Below, one piece after another: positions 48,601 to 59,498 of a DNA stretch of 64,000 bases (positions within the stretch are counted from its first letter, which is position 1; each line of letters begins with the position of its first letter). Under the pieces are notes generated by a model that made no database searches, was not told the origin of the DNA, and worked only from the letters and a program-made list of their open reading frames with translations. The position numbers and the translations under genes are program-made. Source of the DNA: Schistocephalus solidus (taxonomy: Eukaryota; Platyhelminthes; Cestoda; Diphyllobothriidea; Diphyllobothriidae); assembly GCA_017591395.1 (NCBI GenBank), contig WEDG01004218.1:186001-250000 (forward strand), read 5' to 3'.

Positions 48601-48920
48601 CCGATCTAAACCGAAAAGACAATGAGTCTGTGGCTCAAATGTTTAAGCGTAGAATTTCTGATCAACAGGTCGCAGGTTTCAAGCCTCGGTTAGCGCAACA
48701 CCTGGGGCTGGTTAAGACTGGCTGACGAACGAAAACTGTATCAGAAATAGGTATTATAGTCTCCTTTGTCTTTTGTCGGGAATGTTCACTTAATTTACTA
48801 CTATAAGCTGCTGTGCGGTTGCTTGCATGACTCGAGAGCGATCCCAAAGACAGAAAGGGGCAGGTGAGTTACGTTAGTGACCATTAGGCATTCGTCAACG
48901 AATGTTAACAAACACTGTCA
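48601..48920 (+). mobile_element. tRNA-derived SINE, near full length
   Basis: The head has an A-box (TCTGTGGCTCAAATGTTTAAG) and a B-box (GTCGCAGGTTTCAAGCC). The body has GACTGGCTGACGAACG and GTCTCCTTTGTCTTTTGTCG. The tail has CTGCTGTGCGGTTGC, GACTCGAGAGCGATCCCAAAG and GGTGAGTTACGTTAGTGACC, ending TTCGTCAACGAATGTTAAC. With the preceding fragment it makes a head-to-tail tandem. Confidence 0.7.
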
Positions 48921-49704
48921 ATTGTCATATATAATTGTGCACGAAAATTATTTAGCTGTCTTTCGTACTCCATGGACTGCATCGTTCGGCTCTTAATAAC
49001 GTATATTTATCTGAGTATATATCTAGTCACAATGAACTCTAGTGATTGAAATGATGATTAAAACCATTGTAGTTTGTTATTTGCAAATCTTTTAAAAAGA
49101 TGCAACACTGGATTATCTAATGTGAGGTTTTTCATAGTAGGTTCTTTACAGAAATCCCTGTCTGACCTCGTTTCGGTCCGTCCGACTAAGTCCGTCACAT
49201 AGTCTACTAGCATGTGCCCACTATGCTCACTTTGCTCTTCGATACTGAAAGGGCTACGGCGAAGCCAGACGCTGCATTCCGCTGGGGTCAGGGAAGGCCT
49301 ATTACCACACGCCCCAATATAGCACCATTGCCAAAAGGCATATGACATTGAATTTTTTCTCACGCTCAATCCTGGTTCATGATATAAATATTGACGCTCA
49401 TATTGCATTACTTCCAGCTATCGACTAGTTTATGAACCCTAAATTGGGGGCACACCAAAACTCCAGAAAGGTAAGAAATAATCCGTCCAACAGTAGGGAG
49501 AAAGGTTGAAGAACAGCTAGTTCAGTTAGTATGTGTTAATGTTTACGGAAATAGCAAACCCTTACATGAACAGCGCGTTTTCATAAGTTGTCAGCTACGG
49601 AACCGCACTATGCGCAAGTTGGCCGGTCAGGGCTGGATCTTGCAGACGAAGAAAGCCGCTGCTAAAGAAAACATAAGTCAGGTATTGTTGACTTTATGGT
49701 TGAG
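48921..49704. other. Anonymous DNA with an unrecognised 116-codon frame
   Basis: The minus-strand frame 49408-49058 (116 codons) includes several Cys and Trp but matches no family I know. It has no signal peptide. Nothing else was identified. Confidence 0.3.
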
Positions 49705-49706
49705 AT

Positions 49707-50025
49707 TGCTTTATGGTCTCCACTGCTTAGAGCCCAGAAAATGGAGGACTCCATTTCCATCACGTTGCATAAAATTGCAGAATGGGTAAATAGTTTCTTT
49801 GCCTTACCCGAACCACTACCCTAAATCCAACCTTACCAAAACCTTGATCTTAGAACGAACCCTATCCATATCCATACTCATTTACCTAGCCCTTAGCTCT
49901 GCCCCCACTATAACCCTTAGCTCTAACCTAATTTGCTTAGAATTTAGCGTAAAGCTTTCTGTATTACAGGCCGTTCCCCTTTTCACGTCCAACCTCAAGG
50001 GCCACGTAAACAACCCCTTTGTAAA
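49707..50025. mobile_element. MITE-like element with telomere-like core, copy 4
   Basis: The right end on the minus strand reads GTGGCCCTTGAGG, then GAAAAGGGGAACGGCC, matching the family terminus. The left end near 49707 (ATGGTCTCCACTGCTTAGAG) is a weaker match. The interior (49800-49945) contains ACCCTAAATCC, AACCTTACC and ATAACCCTTAGC-type hexamers, followed by the conserved block AATTTAGCGTAAAGC (also in copy 1 at about 1019-1033). The plus-strand frame 49799-50116 is a by-product of this hexamer repeat. Confidence 0.65.
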
Positions 50026-51115
50026 TTATGTCAGCCGAAATTTAATTAATTATAATTATGTAATTGGCTTTGCCGGTACGCTTTTGGCGATGAGTGTTGG
50101 AGAACGGTTACAGTAGTTGGGCCCCATGGAAAGTTAAACCTTTTTCGCATATTTAAAAGCAAACTTTGTTAAATTGTCGATGGTGTCCTTGTCGGCAACA
50201 ATATCTCTTTCCTACTTTATAGAAAGGCACTTTGCAACCTTCATCTAATCATAGGTATTAATTCAGTTCAGTTCACTTCTATTAATGAAGGATAGGCGAA
50301 TGCCTTTGTACTCCCCATTTTTTAAAAAGGTAAAAGAGAAGGCATGTATACATAAATAATTTTTAAAGGTAGATTGTTGACATAATTGCATGCGCCAGGC
50401 ATATAGCTATCCGAAGTTGTCAAAGAAAGTAAACCCAACGCGTTCTTACTTATTGCAATATATCTTCGTGTATTATGCGGGCACTGGTGACTGGGAAGTA
50501 AACAGCTTCATGCATGCCCCGGTTGACCCCGAATGAATCCACACGAGGAGATAACAATATAAGCTTGCAGGGTATTTCACGCTGCAAACAACCTAATACT
50601 GAAAGAGAACTTGTGTCCATTGCTCCCAGCTTTATTTTGACTTACTATAAGTTGATGGCCACATAAAATGTGTGTGTTAACCTGATTGAAAAATTCATTG
50701 TGGGTGAATCAAAAGTCTAGGCCATGCATAATACGGAAAGTTAGTAGAAAGTACTCTGTTAGCTCCCTGAGAAAAAAAGAACGAGTTTGAGGGCAAAAAG
50801 TCAATTTTCATAAGGCAGTGACCATGAACCTAAAAATTGTTATGTCAATCACCGCTGAACCACCTCTAATGTGATACAATCCTTTAGGGTTCATGGTCTC
50901 CATACTTGTATTTAATAGTTCAGGTGTGGTCGCATGCAAATTATAAAAACTTTGAAGAAACTGTCTTTGAATGACTTTGTAAAGGTTCGCTTGATGAATT
51001 TAAACAAAGATATTATTTACTTGGCCACCATCATGCAGGGGAGTGTTGGTATAAGTGAATATGTAATCCACACTACTAAGTCTTTCCGACTCTCAACTGA
51101 TTGTATAAGTAAGCA
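50026..51115. other. Anonymous DNA, no feature recognised
   Basis: Nothing recognised. The frame 50934-51140 (plus) lies opposite the start of the LINE remnant and shows no domain. Confidence 0.35.
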
Positions 51116-51880
51116 TTTAGAAAGTAAATCCTCGGGCTAAACCATCTGAAGTGGTCAATCAGGAGGGGGTTTCACTCGCATACTTTGAATGGCACAAGTC
51201 AGCACCTTGAACATTCCTCGAGGCTGATCAGGTTTCGTTGCAAGTGGTCTTTTGCCGTCATTTTGTGCACAACTTTCCACACGTTAGTATCGTCAGTGAA
51301 CAGGCTGACATCCCATCTAGGTCCCCGACGTTGACTGAAAATACAAAAAGGAATCTGAGACCTTAAAGTGAGCCCTGGGGAAAGCCACTAACCACAATTT
51401 ACCTTAGTGGACGGGTATCTCTGACTTGCATTATTTCGGACCGTCTAGTCGAAAGTTCCAGGTCCATACAGGTAGGATTGATCTTACTCCTACTCCTGAG
51501 CAGAGGCTTTGGAGAGGAACTCTGTTGATAAACTTTTTTAATTCAATAGAGATGGCATGCAGCATATTGCCTGTGCAACGTACTAAGGCACAGATAACAA
51601 AAAACAAACGTAGATTCGTAAGGCAACACCTATCATTTTGAAAATCGTAATGGGCATCGCAGAGGATGTAATTGTGCTCTGGAAATTTCGTTAAAGCTTT
51701 CTTAATTATTTCTCCATGATTTTGCGGCAAACGTGGTAAAACTTCCCGACCGAGCATTATCCTCAGATACTCGAATTCCACTCTGTAGTCGCAGAGTGAT
51801 GGTTGCAGACTTCCATTAACATATAGACGCCCAGTGTCGAGCGACACCGGGATGAGCAATATTAGTGATCTAACTATTTC
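51116..51880 (-). pseudogene. LINE reverse transcriptase fragment (CR1/Jockey-like), decayed
   Basis: On the minus strand a 142-codon frame (51859-51431) carries, in order, GEIIKKALTKFPEHN (RT finger/primer-grip type), a DFQNDRCCLTNL segment corresponding to the usual GF..RSC..NLL block, a disrupted motif A (about SIELKKFINRVP, where the catalytic D is replaced) and GVGVRS. After a frame change, GFPQGSL (motif B) is followed by FTDD (motif C, plus-strand 51289-51300) with TNVWKVVHKMTAKD. This order is typical of CR1/Jockey-group RTs. At least one frameshift and the lost motif A aspartate make it inactive. The endonuclease was not found upstream. I read the pieces as separate and do not reconstruct the protein. 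Confidence 0.7.
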
Positions 51881-53865
51881 AAAAGTTGACTCATTTGAGG
51901 TTAGGCCAGGGTTGCTCTGCTCCCTGAGGATGTAACCCCTTTCAGGTTCATCAACTTTGGTGTTGAGGACTAACTCGATGGTAGGTAAAGTTCAGTTCCC
52001 AGTTCTTATATAAAGGTGGACTTTGAAAACTCGGAGTCACAGTCAACCTTATGTTTCGCCTCTTGGCAACAATCGACTTGGACGCTTATGCTATATGCTC
52101 TGTCTCTGAAAACTGTAAAGGGCATTGAGAGAGATCATGGCAGCTGCAGCCTTCTCTGAACATTCGGGATTACCCGTAGCCTTACTGCGGCGACTCGGAT
52201 GTCAGTCCAACAGACCTCTTCTTTCTCAATAGTTCAGTATATTTAAGGGTAATAGGCATTACATTTGAAGACCCTATTAATAAAAGAATTTAACTGCAAA
52301 ATTGCAGTTGAAATACACGTCATTGCAAAGAAGTGGATAACATATTGAAGTAGAAAGAAAATTGTTTTAAACAGTCGAGTCTGAGCACAGTTTCGATGAT
52401 TAACTATGTCAAATAATAGATATCACTGTTATCTATTCGCATGTGCAAAGCTTTTGAATGATGTAGAAGTTCCTTCCTGATTCATTAAAATTTTTTTCTG
52501 CGCTCAAAACGCTTAGTGTTACCAAGTTGGCTGTCTTGTCTCTTTGGACTACTTACTCCTCATTGCTGTCTGTGTTAGCCGAAAAACTGCCATCATCCTT
52601 AATATTAATAGTTGATTCAAAAAGAATGTCATATTCTTTTGAATTACCTTTCAATTAAAGACAGACAGGTTGTTTACGCCACCATCCAGTCTTGATTGGG
52701 ATTGCAGGACAAGTTAAAGGCATTTCAGCCGTTCCACCAGGAAGTATTCGGGTTGATAAACCTGGATATGCGCCCGCCGAAGGTTCGATTTTTGAGCCAG
52801 TCACCCTGAGTTGTTCTTCGCGATTGCAATATTTCTGTGTTATCTTAACTCCTTTTACCGACCCAGAATGATTTGAGAACTTTTATTTCTACGCCTTTGT
52901 TGGAGCAGCTGGTTAAGTAGGCCATGCAAATAAACAAGGCCCTACATGATGCAATATTCAGGACTGAGTGAAATTAATTTTTGCAAGCCCTGAATAACTC
53001 AACACTGCTGCTGATTCCGGCACTCCGGATTGTGGCTAACGATTCAAATTATTATGTAAGAACGAGGGTGATTTATGGAATCCTCGTTTGGGTTTACATT
53101 TTTGTGTTGGAGTAACTGTCCTGAGGCCTCCACTATCGTTTGTTTGAACTTCAAGCTCCTGTTGTGCTAGAAGTCTGTGCAACCCTACCAAGGGACTTTT
53201 CATCGAACTCAATTAAATGATCATTGGAACACTCGGACACCTGAGAGTACATGGCGAATACAAAAGATCGGGTTATTCATTTAAATTAACCCTGGTACAT
53301 GAAACCTTACCTCATTTGCATTTTGATATGCAAGTAAGGTAGCCTCTTTATCGTTATTAACGACAGTAGGTACTATAGTTAAGCCCACACCTAGGTAATC
53401 ACGTTCGGAATTCAGGACTGCCCCTGTTAGAGTCGTCGTTACGTTATCCTGTTTTTATTGTTGCCCAAGTCGGTACATACTGGATCGCAACAAACCCATT
53501 GTTTTTGCCTTGCTTTTAATGTTTTACTCCTTTAATATTGTATTTTGAAATTGTTAATCACCTTTTGGCCCTTAATATTTTTCCTTCAATTTCATCTGTC
53601 AGCAATTTAGGCCCTCTATAGTTTTTCTTCATCTCCGAAAAGTGTAAAAGTGTTTAGAGCATGTCGTATAGACCTCGTATTCGTAATTGACGTCTAGAGC
53701 ACTTTCTAAACTCTTGAAGTATCTTGTTTAAAGCGATTTCGTTACAGCATATTCAAAATTAGCATCATCCAAACGATGACTTATGTTTATTTAATCATGT
53801 GAATCAACTATTCCGGCATACTGCGGTAGCTCAGTGGTCAGGCAGCACTTGTCACACACGGTCGC
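51881..53865. other. Anonymous DNA, possible tRNA-like remnants
   Basis: No gene recognised. Weak tRNA-like pieces lie at about 52740-52810 (CCGCCGAAGGTTCGATTTTTG) and 53822-53880 (GCGGTAGCTCAGTGGTCAGG). Both lack a foldable partner and may be old SINE heads. Upstream parts of the adjacent minus-strand LINE might extend to about 52000, but I could not support that. Confidence 0.35.
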
Positions 53866-53869
53866 TAAG

Positions 53870-54330
53870 GTTTAAAGCACCCTTTAAGTCACTTTATTGA
53901 GGGAATTTGGCTTTTGCCCTTAAGCTTCCTATTTAAAATTTAAAAATGGCAATAGAATAAACGTTGGCAACCGTAAATCTGATAAATATAAAATTAAGGC
54001 CAGCGATATGAATTGGCCAGGCGCAAGCCACCACTACTTCATTTTATGTAAAATAGTTTCCCAGCAAAAGGATATCTAGTTTAGATTTAAATAGTTAAAA
54101 AGTTTCTGAAAGGACCACCTCGTCTGGGAGTCAGTTCCATGCTCCAGCGACACTCTGGGAAAAGGCAATCCTTCTGACGTCCATATGGACAATATTCCTC
54201 TGTAGTTTAACAGAATAACCCCGCCGATGATCCGTGCCAGCCAATTCGAAGCAGTTAACAAATTCTAGGCACACTCATTGCCTCTGACAATCCACTAGTT
54301 TTAGATGAGGTTACCGCGTAGTTGTCTGTA
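53870..54330 (-). pseudogene. LINE C-terminal fragment
   Basis: On the minus strand the frames LRRNIVHMDVRRIAF-like and QSVAGAWN-like then LPDEVV and ETFNYL (about 54200-54085) correspond to the conserved C-terminal region after the thumb of CR1-type LINE polyproteins (pattern R...FS.R....WN.LP..VV....FK..L). Two frame changes interrupt it. Only the last about 80 codons and a possible 3' UTR remain. Confidence 0.55.
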
Positions 54331-54429
54331 ATTGAAAGGAAACAAACAAAGTTTAGCCAACCTGATTTAATCTGACAGCCATTGACTTGAAGGCAAATTC
54401 CTCTCCAGCAAATCTTCAGAAATTAATCC

Positions 54430-56600
54430 AAATTAAATACTTTTAAAACATGTCCAAACTGGTTAGTTCAGTGACTATAAATGACAGCATTTTAGATGTA
54501 ATTTTTACAAATGTCGTCCACCCGCTCTTTGTGAATTTTAATCGCGATCTATTCTCAAGTGATAACGTATTAATGAAATGTTGTTTTCAAGTCTCTCCTT
54601 CTACAAAGCCCGAGGTAAAATGCAATAATCTTGACTTTGCTAACACAACACATGAATTAATACAAAATTTCGTAAGCCCTCTAGATTTTCATAGCATATT
54701 TTCATTTAATGATCCAAACTCTTTCCATGAGCTATTGCAGAGCCTTACAGAAAAAATCCAGGCTTTCATATTGCATGAGGTCCTTAATTTAAATACAGCC
54801 TCTCCTGCTGTTCCAAGTTTTCTCCAAAACAGACTTAAAAAATTAAGAAAGAAACTTAACGATCCGTCTAAAAGCTCTTTGTCAGTTCAACTTAAGGATA
54901 GCACAAATATTTGAATAAGCATTGAAAATTAGGCTCACGCGAGATACGCCTAGGGAGTCTCGGGAACTATGTTATGCCAATTCGTCCAAATCGGTTACTC
55001 AACTCTTCCACTTTCGGTTATTGGCTAAGCGCCTGAATGTTACTTCGTCATTACTTCGCTGTAAAAATATGTCGTTTAAGAGGATTTTGGCAAAGCAGAA
55101 TTGCTGAATTCATTTTTTGCCAACTACTTACCCATTGAAACTATCCTCACTCCCTCAATCCCTCTGCTGTCAAATGCACATCTTACAACCATTATTTCCT
55201 CACCTTTAAGTATTCAAAAACATAGGTCACCTAAAAATGCACATTCGTTTGTAACTGATAACATTTCAAATTCACTTATTGAACAGTTAAGAGATTTTCA
55301 ACATCTACTGCGTAAATTATTCTCAGTATTTCTCGAAATCGGTTTCTTCTCTGATTATTGGAAGACTTCTATTATAATGCCAGTTTTTAAATCTGGTTCC
55401 TACTTTGACATTCATGACTATCTCGGTGTTCATAAAACGCCCTCTCTTGTTAAACTCTTTGAAGAACTAATTGCAAAACAAATTGCGGATTTTTGTAAAG
55501 TAGTTAAATTCACAACTCTTCCCAACATGGTTTCTGCTGGACTGATCTTGTTAAACCTATCATATGTCTTTTCTAAATAAACTAAACTCTCTTCTTAATT
55601 ATCATCTATCTGTAGTAGTTATCTATTTTGATTTTTATAAGACATTCGATAAAGTGCCTAATAGACGACTTCTAGCTAAACGAGTGGCTTAAGTATTTCG
55701 TAGTCCCCTAATGGCTTTATTAGATCATACCATTCTGATCGAAAACGAAACGTTTTAGTTGGATCCTCATACTTAAATGCTACCCCGATTGGAAGTGGTG
55801 TCCTTCAAGGTACCTTTTTGTCCTTTGTTGTTCTTACTTAACATCAATGATATTTCATTGATAGCTAAACATTCTCAATCTTATATTTATGCTGATGACC
55901 TCAAATGCGTGTTTTCCTTCTCTAACTCTACGACCGAACGATGTCTAGAACAAATTCATTCGGACTTAGATGCTCTTTCGGCGTGGAGGTCCACATGGCT
56001 AATGGAGTTCTCGTCTTCTTAGTGTCGCTTAATGAGTTTTCGGAATGTAAGGCTGCTGCAACGTGTTATTTTTAAATGTTTGCCTATGACTGAATGTTTA
56101 TCCATCTTCACCAATAAATAAGATCTTTCGCCCCATGCCGATAGAATTACGGCCAAAGCTGCTCAGATTTGCGGCTTTATTTCTTATAATTTCGACCTTC
56201 CAGAAATAAAATTAAGACTTTATCGTATGGTTGTACTTCCCATACTTGAAATTTGCTGTCCTTTCTTCGGTTTAATGAACGGAACTAGTCGTTAAACAAT
56301 TGAAAATTTCCAAAGACATTTCACAAAAAACTCCTGTTTCCGACTCTTTCATCTACTCCGTTCTCAAAAAGATGCCAGCTAGCGAAACCAACATTAATTT
56401 TGGTCAGGAGAATGGAAGCAGTCTATATTATCCTTTTCCGACTAAATAATAGCTCAACTCTTCCCAAGCTTTCTGTCATTACCCCTATTAGTCTTGCTTA
56501 TAACCTTAGAAAGTCCACACTAATTTTGCCTCCCCCTGCATCCTCCACGTGTCAACGCTCTCTCTTATTTGCTTCTAGGTAAAACTTTCTTTGAAATAAC
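54430..56600 (+). pseudogene. LINE fragment A: endonuclease C-terminus, linker and reverse transcriptase
   Basis: This is the longest LINE fragment. The frame 54450-54914 opens with VTINDSILDVIFTN, the end of an APE-type endonuclease, then a linker. The frame 55101-55580 has the RT finger block YWKTSIIMPVFKSG and LVKLFEELIAKQI. The following frames contain motif A (YFDFYKTFD, about 55625-55651), motif B (SGVLQGTFLS, about 55792-55821) and motif C YADD at 55888-55899. The thumb region (LRLYRMVVLPILEICCPFFG, about 56215-56275) and a basic tail follow. Several stops and frameshifts lie between these blocks, so no functional protein is made. The family is probably CR1/Jockey-like. The same family occurs inverted at 57.8-59.06 kb. 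Confidence 0.85.
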
Positions 56601-57795
56601 AAACCAATTAAAATAAGGTCGGTAAATAGTCTATTTGCATTCAAGCGAAGACTGTACATTTATCTTAACACTGATTCTATTAACCTATTATTTTCCTAAT
56701 CTTTTCCCAGAAAGTTTCCCCATGACTCGGTGAAAGAACCATCTGGAATTTAAGGGACGCTCTTGAAACTATATTTTCGCTACCTCGAGTTGCCCATTAA
56801 CCATGACGTCTCCTTATATCCCCAGTTACCCAAACTATGAAGTCATTGGCATGTACATATTCGTCGGTCCACAGTTTTAAATGCTGCCGTTTCTTTGGAT
56901 ACTTACCATCATAAGAATTCAATTATGGATCCTAAGGCTTCAAGATCATTGACAAATTTTCGTGACATTTTGTTGCATACACCTAAGTGATCAAGAACCA
57001 ACAATCTCGACGTTTCATTATCTCATTCTTAAATGTTACTGCAGTATTACCCTACTCTACCACCTGACCTTATTTTCATAAGCAGTTTTTCTCCTACCTT
57101 CTTTCGAAAATGAATGCCAATTGAACTCTGCCTCCATTTTTAAAGGTAGGAGTTTTTTTCACTGCCTATCTTTCTAGTTCACTATTAATTTCAAAACATC
57201 GCTAACTGCTGACCTATCAGGACAAGTTCTGTCTTCATTATTAAGTATTTGTAAATTTTATCTGCACACACTTTCATTGCTTTATTTCGTTTCTAATGTT
57301 TTTTAGACAGTTCCCTGCCGGTGCTAACTAGATATAAATTCTGAATAAGATTTGGATGATATAGCAGGCGGTACAGTAGGTGAAGATTTACGTATGTTGG
57401 ACGGACGACTAACGGGGATTAAGGTTGGAATTCGGGGGAATATTTGAACTATAAGCAAGGCGATCAAGGAGGCAGAAGCCAGCTTCAAATCTTCTAACCC
57501 ATAGAAATATTAAGTTAGTTAGCTGGGACCTTTTCGAGGACGAGGTAGTTGAAAGGGTCGGAGGTAAGAGTTTCCGAGTGAAATGTCTTTGAACATTTTC
57601 AATTTTGGATCGTCTACACTAGGTCATTAAACCAAAAAATGGACAGCAATGTTCTAGAATACGAAGGGCAAAAATTCGATAAAGTCTGTATAAATTTCAA
57701 GAAGATATAAATTATAAGATATAAAAGCCACAAATCTGGAAAGCTTTCGCCGTAGTTCTATCGGCATGATATGACTGATCTAAATTATTAGTGTA
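56601..57795. other. Anonymous AT-rich DNA between LINE fragments
   Basis: It may contain the 3' UTR of the preceding LINE, but no boundary, poly-A tail or repeat end can be recognised. No gene was seen. Confidence 0.35.
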
Positions 57796-57799
57796 GCTT

Positions 57800-59060
57800 A
57801 AACCTAAGTCCTTGATGATGGAACATTCAGCCATAGGGGTTCCTTGAAAAATAACTGGTTGTGGTAGTTTGTCCAGACCGAAGCACATGTAATGACACTA
57901 AGAATGTGAAAATTCCATTTGCCACCTTGAGCTCCATGCAGAAAGAGCAAGCATGTCTGCATGGATTTATTCTAAGCATAGTTCGGCCGAAGATTGAGAG
58001 AAGGAATAAACGCATTTGAGATCGTCCGCATAAATAATAGTAATAGTTTTATTTATTGCCGGTTTACAGGCATTATCAGACTATATATTCAGTGGAGACC
58101 AGGCTGGCAATATTATGCGTGTTTAACTGTGGATAAAATATTATTAATTTAAAGCAAAAACAAAAGAGGACCTACAACGGTGCCTTTGTAGGACACCTAT
58201 TACAATAGGGGTTTCAGCTAAAAATGAGGACCCCAATAAGACCTTTTATTTACGATTCGTTAGATATGACGCAATGAAATTGTCAAGGGGAATACGATGT
58301 CCTTTAAGCTTCTAACTGAACTATAAGTCTCCTATGAGGCACTTTTTAGAAGGCCTTGCTAAGATCAACATAGATAACGACCAAAGAACGATGATCATTA
58401 TGAAGACATGTTAATAGATTTAGAAAAGACAGGTGACATGTTTCACAAAGAGCGATCGGGAAGGAAGCCATGTTAAGAAGAGCTAAGAAGTTGATTGGTT
58501 ATGCAAAAATCTGTAATTTGTGCGACAATTAGTTTTTCAAAGAGCTGAGCAAAAGAAGGTATTTTATGAACACCGCGACATTTGTGAACATCCGAGCGTA
58601 AGCCAGCTTTAATGACTAGTACAGTAAAAGAGCTTTTCCCATAATCAGGCAAGAATCCATTCTCGAGAAATCTGAGGACACTTTGCTCGGCAAAGGGGAA
58701 AATCACTTAGCTGTTTAATAAGGGAATTCGGGATGTTGTCAGTTCCAACTAAGTGTGATTGATTAAGTTGGCTTATCTGTTTTCTGAAAATTTGTAGGAA
58801 CGAAATCAGTGTTAGTAAGCAACTCTGAGACGTCAGAGTGATCAAAAGGGATGCGATTGGTTTCAAGGGTAAAATATTTGGCAGAAAGAATGGCTATACA
58901 ATTAGGCTTTGTCCAAATCCTCTGTAATGAAATCATTATTGCAGTCGAGTAAGGGCGAAATGACTTTTGTAGATTTAGCAGAAGAACGGACGCGAAACAC
59001 TTGAGCATGTAGTGTAGACAAGGGTCAAAACTGCTAAAAACCAAGGTTTTAAAAATAAAC
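57800..59060 (-). pseudogene. LINE fragment B: reverse transcriptase, inverted relative to fragment A
   Basis: On the minus strand the order is linker (frame 59044-58763), the finger block with KIPSFAQLFEKLIVAQITDF (58600-58510), motif A VIYVDLSKAF (about 58379-58350) and, after about 300 bases of largely unrelated sequence, motif C YADD at 58032-58021 with the following ALSAW-type region. The finger block closely parallels LVKLFEELIAKQIADF of fragment A, so they are the same or sister families. Multiple frameshifts occur, and the motif B region appears displaced or replaced by unrelated sequence (about 58040-58230). Confidence 0.8.
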
Positions 59061-59289
59061 TAACGCTAAGTGGGGAATTGCATCTGAACTACAAACGACA
59101 AAAGGACGATAAAAATGACAGAGGATCGAAAGAATGCAAACGCACGAAAAATGCAGCTTTTAGATAGCAATTGTTGTTGAGGATTGTAATGAACTCTGAA
59201 CTATATCCAGGAATCTATGCATCAAGGACGATGAGCAGAGTCAGGAGTTCAATTGAGACGGCGTTCGGTAGAATGCAATCGAGAAATGA

Positions 59290-59498
59290 AGATAGATTGT
59301 TGCAGTTGACTGCAAGTTATTGAGAGAGATCAGTACAATCAAGAGAGCAGTGGTGACATGCAGCAGCGAAACAGAAGACTTCCAACATGCGGGTTGACGC
59401 TGGCTGTTGTTTTTATTTAGCACATTAAAACAAGCGTACTTAAAGATTCAGGTGAACAAGGAATATACAAACATTTAACTTGTACAAATACCTACACA
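59290..59498 (-). mobile_element. Probable gypsy 3' LTR
   Basis: On the minus strand, a polypurine tract (GGTGGGGGAGT, about 59499-59509) immediately follows the pol remnant and precedes TGTGTAGG at 59498-59491, the expected start of an LTR (TG...). An AATAAA signal lies at 59417-59412. The distal LTR border is not certain. A CA-ending candidate (GTCAACTGCAACA) lies near 59295. No matching 5' LTR is present upstream, so this element is broken. Confidence 0.5.

Noticed and set aside
49799..50116. A 105-codon protein
   Set aside because: Most of it translates the telomere-like hexamer core of MITE-like copy 4.
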